From Sinotaia quadrata (Eukaryota; Mollusca; Gastropoda; Architaenioglossa; Viviparidae), in contig CM054184.1 in assembly GCA_028829895.1 (NCBI GenBank), positions 52,101,201 through 52,165,200 on the forward strand: a DNA stretch of 64,000 bases, in the 5' to 3' direction. Both the position numbers and the translations under genes were made by a program. Below the pieces are notes generated by a model. The model did no database searches, was not told the DNA's origin, and saw only the letters and a program-made list of their open reading frames with translations. The number at the start of each line of letters is the position of its first letter. Positions within the stretch are counted from its first letter, which is position 1. This document shows positions 28,401 to 40,400 of the stretch, piece by piece.

Positions 28401-31400
28401 TCGTAAATATATTGATTTGTTTCATATACCAAATCAAGCCAATCAAGGAAGAATTCTCATTTTACACTGAACTGATTAGTAACAATAATATTAATAATCA
28501 CACTCTGTATTACTTATATAAGTGAAACACTTTAAACTGAGCAAAATGTAATCAGTAAATTTTCATTTTAAACTATGTTCAATATTGATGGTTCACCTAA
28601 AAGGATTCACTAGCAAGATGCTTAATAATCACTAATATTGAGTATTATATTTTATCTCTATTCATATATAAAATATTAAAAAAATTATGTATGTAGAAGA
28701 AAATTCCAATGTATGCTCACAATGAACTCATTAATAAGGTGTTTATTTAATTTATGAAAAGTTGTGAACTATAATGTTTTATTTATATTTTATATTTGCA
28801 GTACTTGAAAGTCCAGTGATGTAAACAAATAGTCAGTCAAAAGAAAAAATATTAAAACACTAGTAACCTAAGAGTAAGGTTAAACTAAAAGTCCAAACAC
28901 TTATCTTAGTTATGTAATTTTTAAATTATCATTAGCAACAACTAAATTACACAAGATCAGTTTCTAATCAAGAAAGACTTCATTTATTGCAAATTTTTAT
29001 TAGTAGTTCTATGTAAGTTAAGTAGTATTTGCACAGATTTATTAATAAATATTAATAATAGTTGCAACATACAACTAAGTGTAAACTGAAATTAAAATTG
29101 TTTCTAGTAGTGTAATACTAATAATAAAAAGTTAAGGCATGTAATATGTAATATTTAAAATCCACTGTCATTGATTTACAGAAGAAATTAAAGTTATCTA
29201 CTCTACAGAATGGAAAGTTCAAGGACGATTTTTTAAAATAGAATTCAGTAGTACATAAATAGTAAGTAGTATTTGACCACTGTCTGGTTTGGCAGGTTAT
29301 GTCTATATTTCTAATTTGCACTCTAAACAAAGATTTATAAACTCTACAAATAGTTATTTTGCAAATTAATTTAATTATTTCTAATCTTGACTTTGTTTTC
29401 TTTCTAGTGATCTACCTTGACTTTGTTTTCTTTCTAGTGACCTACCTTGTTTTTGTTTTTCTTTCTAGTGACCTACCTTGTTTTTGTTTTCTTTCTAGTG
29501 ATCAACCTTGACTTTGTTTTCTTTCTAGTGATCAACCTTGACTTTGTTTTCTTTCTAGTGACCTACCTTGTTTTTGTTTTTCTTTCTAGTGATCTACCTT
29601 GTTTTTGTTTTTCTTTCTAGTGACCTACCTTGTTTTTGTTTTTCTTTCTAGTGACCTACCTTGTTTTTGTTTTCTTTCTAGTGATCAACCTTGACTTTGT
29701 TTTCTTTCTAGTGATCAACCTTGACTTTGTTTTCTTTCTAGTGACCTACCTTGTTTTTGTTTTTCTTTCTAGTGATCTACCTTGTTTTTGTTTTTCTTTC
29801 TAGTGACCTACCTTGTTTTTGTTTTTCTTTCTAGTGACCTACCTTGTTTTTGTTTTTCTTTCTAGTGATCTACCTTGTTTTTGTTTTTCTTTCTAGTAAC
29901 CTACCTTGTTTTTGTTTTTCTTTCTAGTAACCTACCTTGTTTTTGTTTTTCTTTCTAGTGACCTACCTTGTTTTTGTTTTTCTTTCTAGTGACCTACCTT
30001 GTTTTTGTTTTCTTTCTAGTGACCTACCTTGTTTTTGTTTTCTTTCTAGTGACCTACCTTGTTTTTGTTTTTCTTTCTAGTGATCTACCTTGTTTTTGTT
30101 TTTCTTTCTAGTGACCTACCTTGTTTTTGTTTTTCTTTCTAGTGACCTACCTTGTTTTTGTTTTTCTTTCTAGTGACCTACCTTGTTTTTGTTTTTCTTT
30201 CTAGTGACCTACCTTGTTTTTGTTTTCTTTCTAGTGACCTACCTTGTTTTTGTTTTCTTTCTAGTGACCTACCTTGTTTTTGTTTTTCTTTCTAGTGACC
30301 TACCTTGTTTTTGTTTTTCTCATCAAAGAATTCGTTGACGTAGAGGGCTCCCAGTGCGATGTACAGGTGGAATTCGGTCACAGAAAAACAGTATCGCTGT
30401 ATCCCCGGGTAAATAGTCTTGCCGTACATCTGACGGTTAGCGTGAACGTATTCCCAGGACAAATCTTGCACGTATTTTTCTAATACACGCCACGTCAGGT
30501 AGTTGTGCAAAATTCTAGTGGGTTATGGGAAAGAGTTGATCATGTGAACAGGAGAAAACAAAATTATCGCAGGGTACTATTAAACTTTTGGTGAATGTTA
30601 ATTTTTTCAATCAGATATGTGAAGAGTGAAAAGTGTGATGGAAGCATTTTTGTGTATTAAGTGTAATTTAAATGGTAAATAGGCAAATACTAGCAGGTCA
30701 GTACATTTTTGTTTATTAAGTGTAATTTAAATGGTAAAACACTAGTAAGTCTGTACAATTTTGTGTATTAAGTGTAATTTAAATGGTAAACAGGCAAACA
30801 CTAGCAAGTCTGTACATTTTTGTGTATTGTATATGAAGTATATGGTAAACAGGTAAATACTTTCAAGTCTGTACAATTGGTAAGTATTGTATATAAAGTA
30901 TATGGTAAACAGGTAAATACTTTCAAGTCTGTACAATTGGTAAGTATTGTATATAAAGTATAAGGTAAATAGGTAAATACTTTCAAGTCTGTACATTTTT
31001 TACGTATTGTATATAAAGTATAAGGTAAACAGGTAAATACTTTCAAGTCTGCACAATTGGTAAGTATTGTATATAAAGTATATGGTAAACAGGTAAATAC
31101 TTTCAAGTCTGCACAATTGGTAAGTATTGTATATAAAGTATATGGTAAACAGGTAAATACTTTCAAGTCTGCACAATTGGTAAGTATTGTATATAAAGTA
31201 TATGGTAAACAGGTAAATACTTTCAAGTCTGCACAATTGGTAAGTATTGTATATAAAGTATATGGTAAACAGGTAAATACTTTCAAGTCTGCACAATTGG
31301 TAAGTATTGTATATAAAGTATATGGTAAACAGGTAAATACTTTCAAGTCTGTACAATTGGTAAGTATTGTATATAAAGTGGTAAACAGGTAAATACTTTC

Positions 31401-34400
31401 AAGTCCGTACAATTGGTAAGTATTGTATATAAAGTGGTAAACAGGTAAATACTTTCAAGTCCGCACAATTGGTAAGTATTGTATATAAAGTGGTAAACAG
31501 GTAAATACTTTCAAGTCCGTACAATTGGTAAGTATTGTATATAAAGTGGTAAACAGGTAAATACTTTCAAGTCCGTACAATTGGTAAGTATTGTATATAA
31601 AGTATATGGTAAACAGGTAAATACTTTCAAGTCCGCACAATTGGTAAGTATTGTATATAAAGTATATGGTAAACAGGTAAATACTTTCAAGTCCGCACAA
31701 TTGGTAAGTATTGATTGGAAGATGAACGTTCAGCGTCGTTGGGAGGAAATGGGCCGTGGCCCACAGGCAGGTTTAGTTTTAGCATGTTTGACATTCTAAT
31801 TTTTACCAATCAGTCTGAATTAAACATGTGTTCTTAAATTAATCAATATGTCTATAAAAAGTAATAATTTAAATTTTAAAAATCCATTAAATAGTACAGT
31901 TGTTTTTAATTTTTTAGCGCCATGACCCATTCAATTATCGGTTAGCATGACGCTGAACGCTAAAATCTAATTTGACGTAAGACTTTATGTCGTTGAAAAA
32001 AAATCTTCTCTAACAAATACACCAAGTGGACCATAACATCCAAATTTGGAACAACTTGGCCGACTGACAAATGAAAGGACCAGAAGTCCATTTACCTGCT
32101 TCTGTTTCCAGAATCCAGGCTGTTGATGAGTGACGTCAGATTGTAGACAAATCCAGGAAAAGGAAGTGTGATCTTGGTTGACCCTGTCACTCCAGCAATA
32201 TTAAAGAGGTATGTCATTTGTGCCGTCCAATCAATCTGCAATTAAAGAACCACTTGACTACTGTCCAATCAATCTGCAATTAAAGAACCACCTGACTACT
32301 GTCCAATCAATCTGCAATTAAAGAACCACTTGACTACTGTCCAATCAATCTGCAATTAAAGAACCACTTGACTACTGTCCAATCAATCTGCAATTAAAGA
32401 ACCACTTGACTACTGTTCCATCACATATTATAGCTATCAACCCTCATTACTTCGTACTCATGTCAACCCTCATCAACTCATATATCATGTCAACACTCAT
32501 AACCTCACAATTCTGTCAACCTCATGAACTTGTACCGCTGCCAACCTTATCACGTCATATACACATTCTTATTATTTCCTCAGTCAAGACTAATTATAAG
32601 GAAGCGTTACTTAGCAAACCAAGGCCTGCCACTGGGAATGAACTGCCTCTTGAATTCGGACGTACAGACAGTGATCACTGTTAAGAATAGTTTCAAGACA
32701 CACCTTTTCCAGACAAGAATACATCTACCAGTTCTTATAGAACTAATTTTGTTTTGTAAGTGCATCACCGCAGTAGTACTAGTAGTAGTAGTAATAGTAG
32801 TAGTAATAGTAGTAGTGAACAGGTTCAGTATAAGAATGATACAAAGTGACTTATAATAACGGTCATGGTTTTAAATACACACACCATTTATTGACAGCTA
32901 TAAATAATATAGCTTACCTTGGAGCTTACTTCCAAACTTTCGAATAATATTAATATAACTTGACGAAAGTTAAACATTATCTCCCTTACCTATCACCAAA
33001 TTATCGTATTTTGGTCGGTGACCCGTCAAATACGCGAACGACAAATGCGCGCCGACAAAACCGCGATGGACAAAAGCGCGCCGACAAAATCGCGTTCTTT
33101 GAAATCGACAAATTCGCGCCGACAAATGCGCGCCGACAAAATCGCGATAAACATCACCAAGTAAAGAATGGCAGGAAGTGTTATGTATTTTCGCTCTATT
33201 ACGTAACTGCACGCATTTCAGGTCGGAGGGAACCTGCAAGGTAGAATTCAGACAAAGGGGGAAGACTAGGGAACTAATTATGTCACAGAGGCAGATGCTT
33301 CATTCTTTTCATTACCTTTGTGTAAGGATTATTTGCACGCAGTATCTCTTAATATTGATCTTTTGATTTGATATATGCTTCATTTTTTTCATTGCCTTTG
33401 TGTGAGGATTATTTGCGCGCACTATCTCTTAACATTGTGTATCGTAATATTGATTTCTACGTATGTTATTATTACATTTTTGTACGATTTAACATGTATC
33501 ATCGCGATTTTGTCGATCGCGATTTTGTCGTCGAGCATTTGTTCATCGCGATTTTGTCGGCGCGCTTTTGTTCATCGCGATTTTGTCGGCGCGCAATTGT
33601 CGTTCGCGTATTTGTCGGTGAACCATTTTGGTCAGATCTACTGAGCATGATCTCCCTCACCAAATTACTTCTATCCTTGGTCAAATCTTTTCAAAACGAT
33701 CTCCCTTACCACTTACCAAATTACCGGTATTCTTGCTCAGATCTGTTGAGCATTTTCTCCCTTACCACTCACCAAATTACCGGTATTCTTGCTCAGATCT
33801 GTTGAGCATTTTCTCCCTTACCACTCACCAAATTACCGGTATTCTTGGTCAGGTCATCCAGAGTCACTAGTCTGGCATCGTTGTGCGGGTCTCCCTGGTA
33901 ATTGGAACTGATCACAAGCTGGATACAGAGATAACAGTGCCTTTTACAACTCAGTATCAATGGTCTTCAACAAACATTGTACAGTGCCTTTTACAACTCA
34001 GTATCAATGGTCTTTTACAACTCAATATCAAAGGTCTTTTACAACTCAATATCAATGGTCTTTTACAACTCAATATATCAAAGGTCTTTTACAACTCAAT
34101 ATCAATGGTCTTTTACAACTCAGTATCAATGGTCTTTTACAACTCAGTATCAATGGTCTTTTACAACTCAGTATCAATGGTCTTTTACAACTCAGTATCA
34201 ATGGTCTTTTACAACTCAGTATCAATGGTCTTTTACAACTCAGTATCAATGGTCTTCAACAAACATTGTACAGTTGAAAATAGATTACAACTCAGTATCA
34301 ATGGTCTTCAACAAACATTGTACAGTAGAAAATAGATTACAACTCAATATCAATGGTCTTCAACAAACATTGTACAGTAGAAAATAGATTACAACTCAGT

Positions 34401-37400
34401 ATCAATGGTCTTCAACAAACATTGTACAGTTGAAAATAGATTACAACTCAGTATCAATGGTCTTCAACAAACATTGTACAGTTGAAAATAGATTACAACT
34501 CAATATCAGTGGTCTTCAACAAACATTGCACAGATGAAAATAGATTACAACTCAATATCAATGGTCTTCAACAAACATTGTACAGTTGAAAATAGATTAC
34601 AACTCAGTATCAATGGTCTTCAACAAACATTGTACAGTTGAAAATAGATTACAACTCAGTATCAATGGTCTTCAACAAACATTGTACAGTTGAAAATAGA
34701 TTACAACTCAGTATCAATGGTCTTCAACAAACATTGTACAGTTGAAAATAGATTCGCTCACTAAGGCGAGCAATAGTACGAAACACGCACGTACGCAAAC
34801 ACACGTTTTGCATTCGTAAACAAACACATACAAAAACAATACATATTAAACAAACACATACAAAAACAATACATATTATACAAACACATACAAAAACAAT
34901 ACATATTATACAAACATATACAAAAACAATACATATTATACAAACATATACAAAAACAATACATATTATACAAACATACAAAAACAATACATATTATACA
35001 AACACATACAAAAACAATACATATTATACAAATATATACAAAAACAATACATATTATACAAACATATACAAAAACAATACATATTATACAAACATACAAA
35101 AACAATACATATTATACAAACAGGACTAACGTGGTAGCAAGTGCGAATGTACTTAACTTGAACACTACTAGACAATGTCCAAGCGTCCTCATTCACCGCA
35201 TAGTACTATGATCATTTTGCTTTGAACAGAACATGGAATAGAGTGTATTCAAGACTATTTATCTTTTGAACAGAACATAGAATTGAGTGTACTCAAGACT
35301 ATTTATCTTTTGAACAAAACATGGAATAGAGTGTATTCAAGACTATTTATCTTTTGAACAAAACATGGAATAGAGTGTACTCAAGACTATACTCTACAGA
35401 GCACAATAACAGGATTACATACTCTACACGGCACATTAAGATATGATTGCGGAGACTATACTGCACAGTAACAAAATTACACACTCTACACGGCACATTA
35501 AGATATGATTGCGGAGACTATACTGCACAGTAACAAAATTACACACTCTACACGGCACATTAAGATATGATTGCGGAGACTATACTGCACAGTAAGAAGA
35601 TTAGAACGAAAACAAGAAAAGTGTGCAGGCAAACAAAGAAAATAATTGTTGGACTCCCATAATTCATCAGAGAAAAAACAGGCAACTGCGCCCCAAACCA
35701 ACTACGTCTACCACACGATCTACTGCCTACACCAACAACTCACCACATGTAGCACCCGGTCTACTGCCGACACCAACAACTCACCACATGTAGCACCCGG
35801 TCTACTGCCGACACCAACAACTCACCACATGTAGCACCCGGTCTACTGCCGACACCAACAACTCACTACATGTAACACCCGGTCTACTGTATATACGAAG
35901 AGCGGAGTAGTACTAATGACAATATGGTGAGCATTCGCTTTCTGTTTTGTGATGATCACAGTGTATGGTTATGTGATAGATATTGTGATATCGCGGTGTA
36001 TGATTATATGATATTGTGATCGCGGTGTATGATTATATGATATTGTGATACTGATGTTGTCGCGGTATATGGTCATATGATAGATATTGTGATGTAGATG
36101 TGATCACCTTGTGTGGTTATATGATAGATATTGTGATATAGGTGTGATCACGGTTTATGGTTATGTGATGGATATTGTGATATAGATGTTGTCAAGGTGT
36201 ATGGTTATACGATAGTGTGACACCACTGGACAACCTTCACTCGGTATGATATTTATTTATTAATTAATAACACATAACTAGTGACACGTGATCGAGAATC
36301 TTAATTTATAGTTAATAATTCTCCCACAAGACCAACATGTCTCTCACTTGGCGGATTACAAGGGTGTCTTAAAACTTTACACAATAATAAGATAGACGTT
36401 TTACTGTCACATAATGTTTCAGCTGGGTGAAAACTTCTTACTAAAGGAGTAATGAAAATCCGTCTTTTATTTATAGTTAACGAGTCCACTATTACTCAAA
36501 CATAGATCAAGATGTATGGTTATGTATAGAGGTGTGTGTGTGGTTAATATGTAGATATGTGAACACGATGTGTGGTTATGTATAGACGTGTGTGTGTGGT
36601 TAAGAATAGATGTGTGAAAACAATGTGTGGTTATGTATAGACGTGTGTGTGTGGTTAAGAATAGATGTGTGAACACGATGTGTCGTTATGTATAGACGTG
36701 TGTGTGTGGTTAAGAATAGATGTGTGAGCACGATGTGTCGTTATGTATAGACGTGTGTGTGTGGTTAAGAATAGATGTGTGAACACGATGTGTCGTTATG
36801 TATAGACGTGTGTGTGTGTGGTTAAGAACAGATGTGTGAACACGATGTGTCGTTATGTATTGACGTGTGTGACCACGATATGTCGTTATGTATTGTGTAA
36901 TTAAGGGGAAATTACTCACTTCACCAAGTCGAGCCTCGATATCGTAGGCATCACCCACGAAGACCTCTATCCTGTCCGTCAAAGACTGGTCACTCGACAC
37001 ACCAGCATCTCGAGCTAAAAGGTTGGCCACAGTGCGCATGAACTTTTTGTAGGCAGTGCGAATCTAAAATAGTATGTAATAGTCCATGGTAAGTAAAAAT
37101 AGCATGACAAAGTCTTTGGTAAGTTAGATTCTAAAAGTATCATGAACTAGTCTTTAGTAAATTAGAATATCAAAATAGCATGAAATAGTTTGTGCTAAGT
37201 GCGAATCTTAAAATAGAATGAATCGCCAACTGTTGTAATCAGTGCGAGAAGACATGACTCAGAGACTCTATATGACAAGACGTGACTCAGTGACAGTGCA
37301 AAGACAAGACTCGATGACTGGGCGAGAAAATATATGGCTCTATGATGCGGTGTTTAAAACTATGACTCATGACATTGTGACTATATGTGATTCAATGACT

Positions 37401-40400
37401 ATATACTTGTAGACACTTAATGTTTAAGACCGAGCAAGCATGCCAGTGTGAAGGTGTACATTAATGACTAGGTGCACGCAAAAGACATTGCTCATTCGAT
37501 AGGTGTGAAAGAAGGGATTTAATGACAAAATAGATGAAAAATGTGACAATAAAGACGATACTAATCACTGCATGAATAGACATAAGAAGGTGTGACCCAC
37601 TATCTAGCTGTGACGAGATATGGTTTAGTGAATGTGTGTGTGGCGTCAGTAAGTACATGACGACACAATTCAGCAATTACGTAGTTTTACGACACTGACT
37701 GGGACTTGGTGCTCTTAGGGGTAAAGGACAAGAACAAGCGAATAGGATCTGGTGTAGTTTTCTCAGCAATTAGATGTATGAATCAACAGCCAATGATTAG
37801 GACCTGGTTAATACATCTCATACGCTGTGTTGGTGATCAGTGGACTGAGTGGGTTCGGCAATTAGTACTGACAAAAAAGAGTCAACGGCTATGTTCCGGG
37901 AAATATTGCCCTGGAGGTAGATTGAAAATCTTATTCAATTTTGGTGACTAAAGCTGATATATGAATTATTTTATGCCTACATTAAGAGCCGTTGGATGAG
38001 TGGCTAGAAATGAAATCTGATCTACTTAAATGGTAAATATCTTATTCCATTATTTTAGTGACTAGAGTCGAGATTTGACTCAGAGGCTAAAACCAAGATT
38101 TGACTCAGTTAAGTGACTAAAGATAAGATCTGAATCGGTTTAGTGGCTAGAGATAATATATACCTCTCTTTATTAGATTTAAGTCCGAGATTTTATTTAG
38201 TGGCTATAGATGAAATATATATACCTCTCTTTATTAGATTTAAGTCCGAGATTTTATTTAGTGGCTAGATATGAAATATATCGCTCGCTTTGTTGGATTT
38301 AAGTCCGAGATTTTATTTAGTGTCTAGAGTCGAGATTTGACTCGGTGTAGTGAATAAAGCCGAGAGGTGATAGTATTTAAAGTTGAGATATGACCTTGTT
38401 TGTCACTAAAGCTGGGCTGAATTTTATGACCTTGTTTGTCACTAAAGCTGGGCTGAATTTTATAACCTTGTTTGTCACTAAAGCTGGGCTGAATTTTATG
38501 ACCTTGTTTGTCATTAAAGCTGGGCTGAATTTTAGTGGTTACAGATGAAATATATAGCTCGCTTTATTGATTTTAAGACCGAGACCTGACATAGAGCCCA
38601 GAGCGAGAAGACTTTGTGTTGTAACTGAATTACTATGGCTGAGTATTTTGTTTTTAAATTGTCAGATAATCTCTTTGGAAAGTTTACCTCAAAACAATAT
38701 ATATATATGAGACATTATAACACAAAGCAATATATATGTGAGACAATTTTAACACAAAACAATATATATGTGGGACATTTTAACACAAAAGAATTTAAAT
38801 GAGGGGCATTTTAACACACAGCCCCCTATAAGTGTATCATGTTATCAATCTAAATTTGGAATATTTTAACAGTCTAACTATTATAATTTTAAAATGTAAA
38901 CGTAAGAATTTTAATATTCTTTATGCTAAAATCTTAACAAACTAAATATGCGAATTTTAACTATATAAATGTAACAATTTTAACAATATAAATAGAATTT
39001 TAACAACCTACATGTGGAAATTTTAACAATATAAATGTGATAATTTTAACAAAATAAATAGCAGAATTTTAACAACCTAAATTTGTTAATTTTAACAATA
39101 CAAATAATAGAATTTTAACAACATAAATGTGGGAATTTTAACAATATAAATAATAGAATTTTAACAACATAAATGTGGGAATTTTAACAATCTGAGTGAT
39201 AGAATTTTAACAATCCAAATGTTAGAATTTTAACAATTTAAATGTTAGAAATGTAACTACCCAAATGTTAGAATTTTAACAATCTGAATCTAAGAATTTT
39301 AACAATCTAAATGTTGGAATTTTAACAGTCTAAATGTGGGAATTTTAACAATCTAAATGTGGGAATTTTAAAAGTCTAAATGTGGGAATTTTAACAATCT
39401 CAGAATAACACGAACGCACATACCTTTTCCTTAGAAGGGTCCGAGAAAAAACTCCAAGGCATATATCGGGTGTATGGTGGGTGGATCTGCTCAAAGATAA
39501 CAAGGATCACTAAGAAGTAAAACTCATTGTTACTACTTCCAGCTAGTTATGTTTCTTTGTACTTTCTGAAGATTTTTGCTCTTTCTTGCTAATAAAAACA
39601 TGATCTAAAAAAGTGTTACTATCTAAACAAACCTTGATCTAAAACTACTTACTAAGAAAACTTCAATTTAAAAAAAACTTGATCCAAAACTTCTTTATGA
39701 CAAAACTTGATCTAAAACGACTTCAATGATAACAAAACTTGATTTAAAACGACTAAAACTATAACAAAACGTCACTTGTACCACTTACTATCAAAACCGT
39801 ACCTTTAGTCCAACAATACATCTAACAAGACAGTGGCCTTTAATCCAACAATACATCTAACAAGAAATTGGCCTTAGTCCAACAATACATCTAACAAGAA
39901 ATTGGCCTTTAGTCCAACAATACATCTAACAAGAAATTGGCCTTTAGTCCAACAATACATCTAACAAGAAATTGGCCTTTAGTCCAACAATACATCTAAC
40001 AAGAAATTGGCCTTTAGTCCAACAATACATCTAACAAGAAATTGGCCTTTAGTCCAACAATACATCTAACAAGAAATTGGCCTTTAGTCCAATACTAATT
40101 TACTAACAATACTACTTTAGACCAACAATACTTACTAACAAAACCGTGAACTTTAGTACAATACTATTTATAACAAAACCGTTACCTTTAGTACAATACT
40201 ATTTATAACAAAACCGTGACCTTTAGTACAATACTACTTTATAACAAAACCGTTACCTTTAGTACAATACTACTTTATAACAAAACCGTGACCTTTAGTA
40301 CAATACTACTTTATAACAAAACCGTGACCTTTAGTACAATACTACTTTATAACAAAACCGTGACCTTTAGTACAATACTACTTTATAACAAAACTGTGAC

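Noticed and set aside
30742..31799. Long frames on both strands (up to 203 codons)
   Set aside because: They follow a 60/50 bp minisatellite in which unit length keeps frames open; the same region reads open on both strands.
33829..33918. Acceptor at TGATCAG for exon 4
   Set aside because: It shifts the frame to an early stop; the upstream TATCCAG gives an open frame joining exons 3 and 5.
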